From Gordonia polyisoprenivorans NBRC 16320 = JCM 10675 (lineage in GTDB: Bacteria; Actinomycetota; Actinomycetes; Mycobacteriales; Mycobacteriaceae), in NCBI RefSeq assembly GCF_000241325.1, contig NZ_BAEI01000031.1:496001-560000 (forward strand): a stretch of DNA of 64,000 nt, given 5' to 3'. The notes beneath the pieces were generated by a model. That model had not been told where the DNA came from. It searched no databases and worked only from the letters and a program-made list of their open reading frames with translations. Positions within the stretch are counted from its first letter, which is position 1; every line of letters starts with the position of its first letter. Both the position numbers and the translations under genes were made by a program. Of the stretch, positions 18,101-26,789 are shown in pieces.

Positions 18101-21100
18101 GATGAGGTCGAGGCGCTGCTGCGGCGAGTACGGATCGAGCGGGACATAGGTGACCCCGGCCAGTACCGCGGCGATGACGGCCTCGGCGAAGCGGCTCGAG
18201 CGCTCGATCAGCAATGCGACGCGCGGTGGTGGGTCACCGGCCGTCAGGGCGGGTAGGGCGCGGCGGATCTGCTCGGCGAGTGCTGTTGCAGAGGAATCGA
18301 TCTCGCCGTAGGTGCGGGTGGCCGGGGCCGACTGGGCCCGCAGGTCGCCGAGTGCTGGACGGTCATGGTGCGCGCGGACCGCCGAGTTCCACACGTGCGC
18401 GAGCGTCGCATCATCCCGGTCGTCGTGCTCGTCGTGATCAACGGGGGCATCGAGGGCTGAACTCACCTCCGCGACGGTGCAGTCGGTCAGCAGCATCGTG
18501 GTCGCGGTGACGAGGTGCGCGGCGATGCGTTCGGCGCGAGCGCGAGGGATCACCGACTCGTCGTGGATCAGTCGCAGCGGTGCAGGGGAGTCCGGGGTGA
18601 TCACCAGCGTGAGCGGATAATGTGGGGCGCCGTCGTTGACGATGTCGACGATCTCCAGACCCGTTCCGCTGGTGTCGATCTGATCGGCTCCGGTGCCGAT
18701 CTCCACCACCACGAGGGTGTCGAACAGCTCTCCCGCCGACCGTCCGGCAGTGCGGGCGATGTCGGTCAGGCCGATGTGCAGGCAGTCGCGAACCCGATCG
18801 TGGTGTGCGGCGAGACCATCGACGAGGTCGCGGGCGCGCCGGGTGGGCGCCGCGCCCGGCGCGCGGACGGGCACGGTGTTGATGAACATGCCGACGGCGT
18901 CGTCGATCCCGTCCACCGGTGCGTCCCGTCCGGAGACGGTCGAACCGAACACCACGTCGGTGCCATCGTCGACACCGGTCATTCGGCGCAGCGCCAATCC
19001 CCATGCGGCCTCCACGACATCGGGGAGGCGCAGCCCGGCCGCACGGGTCCGTGCCGCCAGCGTTGCGAGTTCCGGTGCGTCGAGCGCCATCTCGGCCAGG
19101 GTGGTCGACGCCGTGGCGCCCGGCGCCACCACCACCGGATGGAGCCGACCGGCGAGTTCGTCGCGCCAGCGCGCCACGTCGGTGTCGTGGGGGCGGGCGG
19201 CGATCCAGCGCAGGTAACCGGCGAAACCTCGGTCGAGGCGGTGTGCGGGCACCTCGGTGCGGTCGCGTCCGGTGGTATCCCCGTAGCCGATATCCCCGTA
19301 GCCGGTATCCCGGTACGCGGCGAACAACTCGCGCAACGCGATCGGCACCGACCACCCGTCTGCGATCAGGTGGTGCACCGTCTGCACCACGACGTGGTCG
19401 TCGCCGTCGGGGATCACCGTGTAGCGCATCAGGGGTGCCGTCTCGGGATCGAAGCCGCGGTCGCGATCGGCGCGGGCGATCTCGTCGATGCTCACCTGTT
19501 CGGCGGTCCGGTCGAGCACGGTGAACTCGAGCCGGTCGGCGCAGTCGGTGTCGAGGAGCTGATACACCCGACCCGACCGTGTCGTCCGGAACGCCGCGGC
19601 CAGGGTGGGGTGGCGCCGCAACAACATCGCGGCCGCCGTCTGCAGCCGCTCGACGTCGAGGGTTCCGCGCAGCGTCAGGATCTGTTGCTCCACATACATA
19701 CTCGACTGTGCGCCGTCGAAGATGCTGTGGAAATGCATGCCCTGCTGCAGCGGGGTCGGCGGCAGCACGTCGACGAGGCCGGGTCCGTCGATGGCGTCGA
19801 GTTCGTCCTGATCGAGGATCACCTCGCCGCCCGGGGTCAGGGCGAAGTCACCGGCCGAATGCGATGCCAGCGCGGCGATCCCGGATACCGCCCGCAGAGA
19901 GCGCTCCCACAAGTCCAGGAGCCTGTCGATCCGGTCGTCACCGAACCGGCCGGCAGCCCAGGAGATCGTGGTGCGGAGCACGGCCCCGTCGGGGCCGGGT
20001 TCGGTGATGGCGTTGAACTCGAGTTCACGGGGGAGGCGTTGCCGCGGGTCGCGACGCTCACCGAGTTGGCCCGTCGGACCCAGCGGCGCGAAGTCTTTGG
20101 CCTCGGCGGCCCCGACCCGGCCCAGATAGTTGAACAGCACCTGCGGCGACCGGTCCGGCGCGGTATCGGCTTCGGGGCCGAGATAACGTCCGATGCCGTA
20201 ACCGATACCGCGGTGGGGCACCGCCGACAGTTGGTCCTTGACGGCCTTGAGTGCGCGGCTCACCTCGGCGGGGTCGTCGAGGTCGACGGCGCCGGGGTCG
20301 ACGAGCACCGGATACAGCGTGGTGAACCAGCCGACGGTACGACTCAGATCGGCCTCGCCGCCGCCCGGGGTCGGGATGTGCCGGGTCTCGCGGCCGTGGC
20401 CCTCGAGTTCGACGACGCTGTGGGTGTGGGCGTGCGCCCCCTGGTGGTCCGCTCCCCGCTGTTCTGATCGGAACCGGGCCAAGGTCAGCGACAGTGCCGT
20501 CATCAACACCGCTTCGGCGCTGGTGGCGTATCCGGCGACGACCTCACCGAGCAGTGCCTCGGCCCCCGGCCCGCCGAACTCGTGCACCCGCGTCACCTCG
20601 TCTGCGACGCGGGCGGTCAGCTCCGTGGGGTCGTCGGCCAGCGGGGTGTCGGGGTGGGCGAGCACGTCGTCGAAGTAGGCGCGGTCGGCCTCGATGTCGG
20701 GCGCGGCCGCAATGAGTAGTTCGCTCCATCGCCGCAGTGAGGTGCCCTCGGCCTGCACCGGAGGGTCCACATTGGTTGTCGGAGAACCGGAATCGTCGAG
20801 TAACCCCTCGCGCCACGCCGCCATTGCGCGTGTGAGGTCGTCGGTGAGGATGTCCCAGGACACACCGTCGATCACCAGGTGGTGGATGACGACGAGAAGT
20901 CCGCGGGTGCCGTCGGCCGCCACGCGCAGACCGGCGGCCAGCACCACGCCGTGCGCCGGATCGAGCTGCCCGGTCAGCAGCTCGATGCTCTCGTCCGCTG
21001 TGCCCGAAGCCAATTCGGTCACGGGTACGACGTCGATCTCCTCGGCGCGCGGTATCCGCAGGTGCAGCCGTGGTCCGGTGACCACGGTCGCTGCGAGTGC

Positions 21101-23602
21101 CGGGTGCGCGCGGACGGTTGCGGTCAGGATCGACTGCGCGGCAGCCTGATCGAGATCGTCCGGGGCGCGAAGCTCGACGGCCTGCACGAATCCGTCGATG
21201 TGCTCGGCGATCTCGCCCGCCCATCGGATGATCGGCATCGCATCGACGACACCGTCCGGCCGGTCGTCGGGGTCGGGCTGGTGGCCGGCGCGGGTGACAC
21301 GCGCGGCCAGCGCACGTGGTGTGCGGGCGTCGAAGACATCGGACACCGTTGCGCTCCAGCCCTCTCGGCGCAGCGCGCCGAGGACCCCGATGGCGCGCAG
21401 TGAATCCCCGCCGACGTCGAAGAAGTCGGTGTCGGGACCGATCCGGTCGATACCGAGAGCTCCGGCGAGTGCCGCGGTCACCGCGGCCAGCGCCGGGGAG
21501 GCCTCCGCGCGGGGCTCGCCGACCGCGAGATCTGGCTGCGGGCCGAGCGCTTCGGAGAAGTCCGGATCGGGTAGCGCGCGCCGATCGAGCTTGCCGTTGA
21601 CCGTCATCGGGAACGCGTCGAGCACCATCACCGTCGCGGGCACCATGTAGTCGGGCAGCACCGACCGCGACCATTCCCGGATGTCCGCCCCGCTCGGGTG
21701 GCGGCCTCGGTGGCAGACGACGTAGCCGATCAGCCGGCCGTCCTGCAGTGTCACACAGGGCATTCGCACATCGGGATGCTCGGCCAACCCGGCCTCGACG
21801 TCCTCGAGTTCGAGGCGCATCCCGCGGACCTTGACCTGGTTGTCGGCGCGGCCGAGAAATTCCAGTGATCCGTCGTCGAGGCGCCGCGCCAGATCGCCGG
21901 TGCGGTACATGCGCTCGCCCGGCCGTCCGAACGGGTCGGCCACGTAGCGAGCCGCGGTGAGATCGCCCTGGCCCACATACCCACGGCCGAGCAGGAACCC
22001 GGCCGCATACAGCTCGCCGGGCTCGCCGGCCACGCTGGGCCGCAGCTCGGCGTCAAGGACATACAGCGCGGTGTTGGGGTTCGCCGACCCGATCGACGGC
22101 CCCATGCGGTCGTCGTCGCCGGCATAGATCACGTGGGAGACACCGATCGTCGCCTCGGCCGGACCGTATCCGTGGTACATCGGGATCTGCAGTTGTTCCC
22201 GGAAACGCCGGAACAGAGCCTGCGTCAACAGTTCCCCGCCGCACCAGACGTGCCGCAAGGAGTCCAGCCGCGACCCGCCGTCGGCCAGCGCGAGCAGCAC
22301 GTCGAGCATCGACGAGACCAGGTAGGCGAAGGTGACGTGCTCGCGGGCGATCAGATCGAGCAGATACTGTGGATCGCGTTCACCACCGGCGTGGGCGACC
22401 ACCACCCGGCCACCGCTGATCAACGGCAGCAGGATCTCGTTGATGGAGATGTCGAAAGCCAACGGCGCCTTGAACAATGCGGCATCGGTCGGGCCGAACC
22501 CGAGGATCTCATCGCGTTGCCAGAGCAGTCGTTCGACGATGGCCTCACGCCGGATCATGGCGCCCTTGGGTTTTCCGGTCGATCCCGAGGTGAACACGAC
22601 ATAGGCGAGCCCGGCTCCGCGCATCGGTCGCGTGGCGGGATCGACCTCCTGATCGGGTAGTTCTGCGTCGCAGTCGAATTCGATGATCGCCGGGTCATCC
22701 GCGCCGTCGTGGGGCGAGTCCGCGCCGCGACGGGTGACGAGCACCCGTACCTGCGCGCGCCCGATGACGTCGCGCCGGCGGGCATCGGGCCACTCGGGGT
22801 CGACCGGCACGAACGCACCACCGGTCATCAGCGCGGCCACGATGGCCACCACCATGTCGGCCCCACGATCCATCGCGATCCCGACGAGCGCCTCGTCACC
22901 GATACCGCGGTCCTCGAGTTCATCGGCCAGAGAGGCTGCGCGGAGCCATAGTTCGCGATACGACAATCGATGCCGGTCGTCGATCACGGCAAGCGCATCC
23001 GGTGTGGCCCGCACGTGGTCGGCGATCAGTTCCACCACATCCGGTCGCCGCCGCGGGGCATCGGTGTCATTCCATCGACGCTGGCGCCGCAGACGCTGCT
23101 CGGCGGTGTCGGGCCGGACGGAGTCCAGGCGACGATCGGGGTGGGTGACGAGATCGCCGACGAGGTCGGTGAGGTCGTCGGGTGAGACCGGCGCGTCGGT
23201 GCTCACGCCGAGCCCGTCGCCGTCGAGGCGGGTGCTGACCCGCACCGACCCCACCTCGGCGACGACGGCGGTGTCCTCGGACTTCTCCGTGCGGTTTCGC
23301 AGCGCAGCAACAGTATCCAGCCCGCCGGCCACGTCGACCAGGCCGACCTCGCCGGGGGAGCTCGATCCGAATAGTGGTGTCGTGCTGATCTCGGTGGTCG
23401 TGCGGCCACCGTCGACGACGCGCAGCGATACGGCCGGGGCCGGTGAACCGTCGACGGCGCTGCTGCGCGCGGCCCACCAGGCGGTGGCCAGTGCGATGGT
23501 GGCCGCGGTGGACCCCACTCCCACGTCACCGAGGCGCGAGCGCATTTCCTGTAGAGCTGTCGGGGCGATGGTGGTGAGGACATTCGAACCGAGCGAACTC
23601 AT
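12161..23602 (-). CDS. trimodular siderophore NRPS, coelichelin-synthetase type
   Basis: About 3813 residues, order A1-T1-E1-C2-A2-T2-E2-C3-A3-T3, no thioesterase. Approximate spans: N-terminal remnant 1–170; A1 175–690; T1 Ser ~733 (GGDSLRA); E1 780–1215 (HHLVIDGVSW); C2 1235–1670 (HHLIADGWS); A2 1690–2215; T2 Ser ~2303; E2 2345–2760 (HHAVVDSVSW); C3 2780–3215; A3 3240–3715; T3 Ser ~3777 (GGHSMSAV). Ten-residue codes read by aligning to GrsA: A1 DINYWGGIGK (formyl-hydroxyornithine), A2 DFWNIGMVHK (Thr), A3 DMENLGLINK (hydroxyornithine), the coelichelin CchH set. E1 and E2 predict D residues 1 and 2. C3 has YHLALLDGWS, lacking the catalytic second His. ATG at 23602 has AGAGAGG upstream; TTG at 23608 is the alternative. 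Coelichelin contains a second formyl-hydroxyornithine, implying iterative use of module 1. Confidence 0.92.
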   Translation of the reverse strand: MSSLGSNVLTTIAPTALQEMRSRLGDVGVGSTAATIALATAWWAARSSAVDGSPAPAVSLRVVDGGRTTTEISTTPLFGSSSPGEVGLVDVAGGLDTVAALRNRTEKSEDTAVVAEVGSVRVSTRLDGDGLGVSTDAPVSPDDLTDLVGDLVTHPDRRLDSVRPDTAEQRLRRQRRWNDTDAPRRRPDVVELIADHVRATPDALAVIDDRHRLSYRELWLRAASLADELEDRGIGDEALVGIAMDRGADMVVAIVAALMTGGAFVPVDPEWPDARRRDVIGRAQVRVLVTRRGADSPHDGADDPAIIEFDCDAELPDQEVDPATRPMRGAGLAYVVFTSGSTGKPKGAMIRREAIVERLLWQRDEILGFGPTDAALFKAPLAFDISINEILLPLISGGRVVVAHAGGERDPQYLLDLIAREHVTFAYLVSSMLDVLLALADGGSRLDSLRHVWCGGELLTQALFRRFREQLQIPMYHGYGPAEATIGVSHVIYAGDDDRMGPSIGSANPNTALYVLDAELRPSVAGEPGELYAAGFLLGRGYVGQGDLTAARYVADPFGRPGERMYRTGDLARRLDDGSLEFLGRADNQVKVRGMRLELEDVEAGLAEHPDVRMPCVTLQDGRLIGYVVCHRGRHPSGADIREWSRSVLPDYMVPATVMVLDAFPMTVNGKLDRRALPDPDFSEALGPQPDLAVGEPRAEASPALAAVTAALAGALGIDRIGPDTDFFDVGGDSLRAIGVLGALRREGWSATVSDVFDARTPRALAARVTRAGHQPDPDDRPDGVVDAMPIIRWAGEIAEHIDGFVQAVELRAPDDLDQAAAQSILTATVRAHPALAATVVTGPRLHLRIPRAEEIDVVPVTELASGTADESIELLTGQLDPAHGVVLAAGLRVAADGTRGLLVVIHHLVIDGVSWDILTDDLTRAMAAWREGLLDDSGSPTTNVDPPVQAEGTSLRRWSELLIAAAPDIEADRAYFDDVLAHPDTPLADDPTELTARVADEVTRVHEFGGPGAEALLGEVVAGYATSAEAVLMTALSLTLARFRSEQRGADHQGAHAHTHSVVELEGHGRETRHIPTPGGGEADLSRTVGWFTTLYPVLVDPGAVDLDDPAEVSRALKAVKDQLSAVPHRGIGYGIGRYLGPEADTAPDRSPQVLFNYLGRVGAAEAKDFAPLGPTGQLGERRDPRQRLPRELEFNAITEPGPDGAVLRTTISWAAGRFGDDRIDRLLDLWERSLRAVSGIAALASHSAGDFALTPGGEVILDQDELDAIDGPGLVDVLPPTPLQQGMHFHSIFDGAQSSMYVEQQILTLRGTLDVERLQTAAAMLLRRHPTLAAAFRTTRSGRVYQLLDTDCADRLEFTVLDRTAEQVSIDEIARADRDRGFDPETAPLMRYTVIPDGDDHVVVQTVHHLIADGWSVPIALRELFAAYRDTGYGDIGYGDTTGRDRTEVPAHRLDRGFAGYLRWIAARPHDTDVARWRDELAGRLHPVVVAPGATASTTLAEMALDAPELATLAARTRAAGLRLPDVVEAAWGLALRRMTGVDDGTDVVFGSTVSGRDAPVDGIDDAVGMFINTVPVRAPGAAPTRRARDLVDGLAAHHDRVRDCLHIGLTDIARTAGRSAGELFDTLVVVEIGTGADQIDTSGTGLEIVDIVNDGAPHYPLTLVITPDSPAPLRLIHDESVIPRARAERIAAHLVTATTMLLTDCTVAEVSSALDAPVDHDEHDDRDDATLAHVWNSAVRAHHDRPALGDLRAQSAPATRTYGEIDSSATALAEQIRRALPALTAGDPPPRVALLIERSSRFAEAVIAAVLAGVTYVPLDPYSPQQRLDLIVDDCRPALIVASPDHAGLAKRIADDHIPVLCPDPDRRDSPAEPGGALPQPHRVRPDDPAYILYTSGSTGVPKGVVVTHRNVVSLLRNAESHVVTGPDDIWCVAHSFAFDFSVWELWAPLRAGALAVVVDHALTRIPADLACALRDARITVLNQTPTAFAALDATGVTLPDLRYLIFGGERLEPALTGRWLDRHPDAVAINMYGITETTVHVTALAITEGIREDSGSPIGRPLDGLVTHVLDEQLRPVAVGDTGILYVSGPQVSAGYHRRPDLTATRFVANPFRTNPLRDGGDRLYCSGDVVRVRPDGGMDYIGRADRQVQVRGFRIETGEVEAALRRSGVATEAAVLAVDTADGPRLRAAIVADGAQGSGEDHAARARRAARESLPAHMVPDEVLVVDALPRTVNGKRDDERLRELLVTIPVAAIPEMAAPDSGDPHVPDTRVTAVASVIAEALDLDAVGGNDDFFMLGGDSIVAIRVANRLTASGVKVTPRDVFLGRTPARIAERLGTDAVPVLSSAAADSGTGVAPVPTPILLRQHEWGFPDDLVQARLVRTPQGVTADQLRTALTAAVDAHPMLGAVITGTEADAALSISMPDSGPATPPVRESASADPADAVRELIDDISLADGRPIAAALLDAGQCVVLLAHHAVVDSVSWMVIVDDLEQALRGGRPAAEPSSYATYAQQVMRAAYSPVIASDLEHWRDLHTTEPLVAATVFDAHRITTHTVEVDGPEVAVVIDEAASALGAAVTEVIVALMLASVARLLGTEPTLLVDIEGHGRPDPGEPVRGGDVALDCGRTVGWFTQIAPVRVTARTDAAVTSRELAAALADQPDPLGYMALRHIHARTSRLLAEGGAQILVNYLGRGESREVLPTPPPSAPPRTPYAVEADVWVSGSSPRLVVQFAVAESISDIVGQEITAETITDAVRSSVGALAAEIDRTADRGPVPVPPTVLQRGLLFQSQVAPSGSYHAQTALTFDREIDPDQLAEAFADAVVVHPAMGARFDLAAATPTQYLPGRDERVLLPVEIVHTDDTSSDEHILRERDRAQPIPLDRSPAARATIVRRAGHGDTVLFTYHLALLDGWSRARFLTEFLDRLRDREQSAVRTPRPARPGFAEVATLLEDRDHRQDLAFWRSVLGGMAGPTLLGRPAALDALVPAAAEGLPRKIIRCLDTTETADLLAAGRAHGVTLTALATVAMALTLHRATGESDVLFGLSVSGRDLLEVPGIDEVVGVLLNTVPVRVEVDAWRPVREMLRSVSDDRAAAMPHDGADLGEIHRELGVTALFDSLVVIQNFLDPEAARETRDRHGILTEEAEDSTHFALTWVFTPGDEMTLKVEYRAELVDETTATGLADHAMAVLRALSRTAQAPDTPLAALPVASDPAVSGPNPAAVAAANGPWSSTVMDEFAAAVRREPESVALVCGAVRWSLGELADRVMRLAGRLAEASVAPGSTVAIAVPRSAEVVVAILGVLWSGARYTPLDLEHPDDRLRAICDDCDPDIVLVSDESSQRMSTVVPADRLMPVTDDPAAPALAASRARADGDAYVIYTSGSTGTPKGVVIGHAGLANMLANHRRRIFAPAVQSAGRRFRVAHAISFAFDMSWEELLWLAEGHEVHICDEELRRDATGLVAYVAEHRIDVLNVTPGQADQLVAEGLLAAQAHIPPLILLGGEAVSATLWARLRATAGTRGYNLYGPTEYTINTLGVGTDESATPSIGRPVDNTEVMILDKWLRPVPDGVAGELYVTGVGLARGYLHLAARTAATMVACPAGAAGERMYRTGDLVRRNSDGLIDYLGRTDDQVKIRGHRVDPGEVSAVVLERFADRVRDAVTIARDGVLCCHLVADTDDPAHLTTLVRDGLRDAVPDYLVPTRFSVQERIPLTLNGKIDHAKLGAGDFVESGGRPLAGPQEALVADLMAEALDCDDVDSDVDFFAVGGHSMSAVRLAALLRGEFGRPVSVREVYELRTVSAIAAEFG

Positions 23603-23692
23603 CGTCAACCTCTCTGTGGAGCCGGCGGCATGCGAGTGACACGTTCATGCGCTGCCGGCTGATCGGCCCGTGGTGGTGACGGACACAGTGGT

Positions 23693-23720
23693 ATCGGACC
23701 CTGTGGAATCGGACCCTGTG
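23693..23720. repeat. short 15-nt direct repeat upstream of the NRPS
   Basis: ATCGGACCCTGTG occurs at 23693 and again at 23708, a 15-nt period, in the 157-nt gap between the N-hydroxylase stop and the NRPS start; GGACACAGTG just before may be a third, diverged copy. No iron box or convincing promoter is visible here, so the NRPS is probably transcribed from the N-hydroxylase promoter. Confidence 0.5.
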
Positions 23721-23759
23721 ATGTCGGGGGTGATAGCGAGTCGGGGTGGTGGGGTGAGG

Positions 23760-25109
23760 TCACATGCCCGAGTGGGAGCGATGCGGCCCACTCCGTCCCG
23801 ACGCCGCCAACTCCGCTTCGGCCGGTTCCGGCTGGGCCAGTTCGGAAATGATGGCCGAGCGCAGTTCGCCGGCCCGGATGGCGATGTTGGAGAGCAGGGT
23901 GGCCCCGAGGCCGTGGGTGCCCTGGGTGGCCCCCTGGACGAAGAGTCCGGCGATGCGGGTGCCGTCGACCACCGCCTGATGGTCGCGGCCGACGACGCAC
24001 GTGTCACCGATGGCACTGATGCCGTCGACCCCGGGTGAGGTGAATCCGGTGGCGCAGACGACGGCGTCGACGGTGACGGTGTCGCGGGTGCGATGAATGC
24101 GGTCGAACAACTCCACCTGCACGCGTCCCTGATCGGTGAGCGCGGCCCCGGTCACCGCGGTCGATCGTCGCAGGCGCAGACGGCTCTGGCCGGTCACCGA
24201 TTCGCGGTAGTGGTGATCATGCAGGGTGGTGAGCAATTGCGGCTCGACACACGAGTAATTGGTGTAGCGGTGCCGGTTGAGCAGGTCGGCGCGGACATCC
24301 TCGGACGCGGCGTAGAAATCGTCCACCGCGGAGGGATCGAACACCTGGTTGGCGAAGGGGCTGTCGTCGGCGGGGGCGAAGCCGTAACCGTGGAATGTGG
24401 AGGTGACGCCTGCGCCTCGGGTGTAGAGAAAGTCGATGGCCTCGGCGGCCGATTGCCCACCGCCGACGACCAGGAACTCCGATCCGGCGATGTCGCTCGG
24501 CAGCGCGTCGAGATGGTCGAGGAAGCGGTGGTTGTGGAACACCCGGCCGCTCTCGGTCAGCTCGGGGCGATCAGCCCACTCCGGCAACCGTTCTCGTAGA
24601 CCGAGTGCGACGACGACGGTACGCGTGAAGTACGTCTCGACCGATCCGTCGTCCAGCGTCGTCACCACGCGAAAGCGTGCTCCCGCCGAGGCGTCGTCGT
24701 CATGCGGATCGATCTGCTCGATCCCGATCACGTTGCGGCCGTAGCGGACATCGGCGGCGACGTTGTCGGCGGCCCAGGACAGGTAGTCGGCGAATTCGAT
24801 CCTCTCGGGGGTGAAGGTCTGCCGGTTGATGAAGCCGGTCAGCCTGTCCTTCTCCACCAGATAGTTGACGAAGGTGAATCGGCTGCGTGGATTGCGTTGG
24901 GTGACAAGGTCCTTGAGGAAGGAGATCTGCATGTTGGTCCCGGGTAGGAGCATGCCGGGGTGCCAGCCGAACGTGTGGCGACGTTCGAGGAACACCGTGT
25001 CGAGCGGTGGAGAGTTCTGGTCTGCGTCGTCGTATTCGCTCATGGCGATCGCGAGCCCGAGGTTTCCCGGGCCGAACCCCACGCCCACCACGTCGCGAGT
25101 TGTGGTCAT
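23760..25109 (-). CDS. L-ornithine N5-monooxygenase (siderophore type)
   Basis: FAD/NADPH-dependent hydroxylase that makes N5-hydroxyornithine, first committed step of hydroxamate building blocks. FAD-binding GVGFGPGNLGLA near residue 8, substrate-region NMQISFLKDLVTQRNP, NADPH-binding VVGGGQSAAEAI, and the C-terminal ATG-type motif CATGFTSPG are present. About 449 residues from ATG 25109; a GTG at 25124 is an alternative and neither has a strong ribosome-binding site. An iron box lies directly upstream at 25135. Product feeds the formyltransferase and NRPS modules 1 and 3; same role as CchB. Its C-terminal tail is short and Ser/His rich. Confidence 0.9.
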   Translation of the reverse strand: MTTTRDVVGVGFGPGNLGLAIAMSEYDDADQNSPPLDTVFLERRHTFGWHPGMLLPGTNMQISFLKDLVTQRNPRSRFTFVNYLVEKDRLTGFINRQTFTPERIEFADYLSWAADNVAADVRYGRNVIGIEQIDPHDDDASAGARFRVVTTLDDGSVETYFTRTVVVALGLRERLPEWADRPELTESGRVFHNHRFLDHLDALPSDIAGSEFLVVGGGQSAAEAIDFLYTRGAGVTSTFHGYGFAPADDSPFANQVFDPSAVDDFYAASEDVRADLLNRHRYTNYSCVEPQLLTTLHDHHYRESVTGQSRLRLRRSTAVTGAALTDQGRVQVELFDRIHRTRDTVTVDAVVCATGFTSPGVDGISAIGDTCVVGRDHQAVVDGTRIAGLFVQGATQGTHGLGATLLSNIAIRAGELRSAIISELAQPEPAEAELAASGRSGPHRSHSGM

Positions 25110-25134
25110 CGGCTTCACTATCACACACCTCTGA

Positions 25135-25153
25135 TTTGGTTAGCCTAGCCTTT
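25135..25153 (-). promoter_or_regulatory. IdeR/DmdR-like iron box (N-hydroxylase/NRPS)
   Basis: TTTGGTTAGCCTAGCCTTT matches TTAGGTTAGGCTAACCTAA at 14 of 19 positions, the best iron box in the window. It begins about 10 nt upstream of the GTG and 25 nt upstream of the ATG of the N-hydroxylase and overlaps the last codons of the upstream exporter gene. It would give hydroxylase and NRPS a separate iron-repressed promoter within the otherwise contiguous leftward gene row. Confidence 0.7.
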
Positions 25154-26789
25154 GTTTGTCCCCCAAAGATACGACATTGTCGGCCAACCGGAGAAACGCG
25201 GGACTCGCGGCGAGGACGAGAGTGGTCTTTCCCCGCCGGCGTCGGCGGACCGTGTCGGCGGTGATTGCCGAGGTCACCGCGTCGACCGCGGAGGTCGGGT
25301 CCACCAGCACCAGGATGTCCGGATTCGCATGCAGCGCACGGGCCAGTGCCACCCGCTGGCGTTGTCCGCCGGAGAGGTTGCCCCCGCGGTCGGCGACCGG
25401 ATGATCGAGGAGCGCGGCGGCGTCGTCGACCAACTCGTCGAGACCCAACTCGGTGAGGATGTCCGCCGGCTCCGAACCGGGCTCGTAGTGCGTCCCGTCG
25501 GGGTGGACGACCGCGCCCAGGCGCCCGCCGAAGATCGCCGGGTGCCGCGCATCGGCGAGCACCACCCGCCGGAGGCCGGCCGCGTCGAGATCACCGATCT
25601 CGGTGCCGCGCACCGAGATCGACGGTGCCTCGGGGGGCGCGTCGGGACCCGCGGCAAGAGCGGTGGCCACCCGTGCTGCTTGGTCGGTGGTGCAGTCGAC
25701 CGCCACCAGGGCGCCTGCGGTCACGGCGATCTCGGTGGTGTCCACCTGCACGAGGAGGTCGGGATGCGTACTCCGGTGGACCGTGCCCGACGGCGCCGGG
25801 GTGGTCACCGGGGCACCGCCTTCGCCGGTGCGCCCGGATCCCAGCAGTACCACCCGGCGGGCCGAACCCCGTGCCAGCGCGGCGAATCGAGGCATCCGGC
25901 TGAGCTGGCCGAGGGGTTCGGCGATGAATTGGCTGAGTCCGACCACCGCGACCAGATCGCCGATGGAGATGTCACCGGAGAATGCGCGGACGCCGGCCAG
26001 CGTGCCGACCACGCCGACGAGAAGGGCTGCGGCGCCGGCGGAGATGCCCTCGTACACGCCGGAGATCCGGGCCAGGCGTTCGGCATGGCTGCGCGTGGTG
26101 GCCGACAGTGTGCGGTAGCGGTCGTATGCCGGGCCGCGTCCGGCGAAGCCGCTCAGCGGCCGCAGTCCGCGCAACAGATCGGCCACCGCGCCGGTCGCCC
26201 GGGCGATGAGCTCCTGTTGCTCCTCGGTACGGTGGGTGACCTTGCGCGACAACAGGTTCAGTGCGGCCAGCAACAACACCGTACTGACCAGGGCGACGCT
26301 GCCCAGCAGCGGATCGATCACCGTCAGCACCACGGCACCGGCCAGCACGCCGACCGCCGAGGAGATGGTCACCGGGATCACCTCGATGATGTCGGAGGCC
26401 TGCGCGGTGTCCTCGGCGATCACCGTGACGTACTCGTCTCGCGACAATGGCGAATCGTTGTCGCGCGCGGTGATCACCTTGGCGGACAACATCGCCCGCA
26501 GGTGGCGCACGTGTCCGGCATTGGCCCGCTGCAGCCCGCGATAGGCGGTGCGCCACGACACCGACACACACGTGATGACCGCGCCGAGAGCCGCGATCGA
26601 GATCACCGGTGCCCACCAGCTACCCGAGGTCATCGCTCGATCGATGATGACGCCGAGGAGCACCGGCACCGCCGCCTCGGCGGCCTGGTACACGCACAGC
26701 AGTACCGAGCCCACCGCCACCGCGCCGCGATTGCGTCGGACGGCGTCGCGCAGCAGGGCCGCCGCGGCACGGTCGGGTGTCCGGCTCAT
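25140..26789 (-). CDS. ABC exporter half B with degenerate ATPase motifs
   Basis: 549 residues: six-helix exporter domain (about 20–300) and a C-terminal NBD. The signature LSGGQRQRVALARAL is perfect, but the Walker A position reads LVAVDCTTDQAARVATAL, without the GxxGxGKS/T lysine; Walker B reads LVLVDPTSAVD, with Pro for the catalytic Glu; and the H-loop reads LVLAASPAF, without His. ATG at 26789 overlaps the stop of half A (ATGA), giving a coupled pair; the open frame upstream to 27221 is only a shadow of half A. Likely partner of half A in exporting the siderophore (role of CchG/CchI). Confidence 0.85.
   Translation of the reverse strand: MSRTPDRAAAALLRDAVRRNRGAVAVGSVLLCVYQAAEAAVPVLLGVIIDRAMTSGSWWAPVISIAALGAVITCVSVSWRTAYRGLQRANAGHVRHLRAMLSAKVITARDNDSPLSRDEYVTVIAEDTAQASDIIEVIPVTISSAVGVLAGAVVLTVIDPLLGSVALVSTVLLLAALNLLSRKVTHRTEEQQELIARATGAVADLLRGLRPLSGFAGRGPAYDRYRTLSATTRSHAERLARISGVYEGISAGAAALLVGVVGTLAGVRAFSGDISIGDLVAVVGLSQFIAEPLGQLSRMPRFAALARGSARRVVLLGSGRTGEGGAPVTTPAPSGTVHRSTHPDLLVQVDTTEIAVTAGALVAVDCTTDQAARVATALAAGPDAPPEAPSISVRGTEIGDLDAAGLRRVVLADARHPAIFGGRLGAVVHPDGTHYEPGSEPADILTELGLDELVDDAAALLDHPVADRGGNLSGGQRQRVALARALHANPDILVLVDPTSAVDAVTSAITADTVRRRRRGKTTLVLAASPAFLRLADNVVSLGDKQRLG

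Noticed and set aside
12278..20467. Long open frames (400–650 codons) on the + strand antisense to the NRPS
   Set aside because: Shadow frames of a high-GC coding strand: no domain, low-complexity Arg/Gly/His composition, while the minus strand carries continuous NRPS domains.
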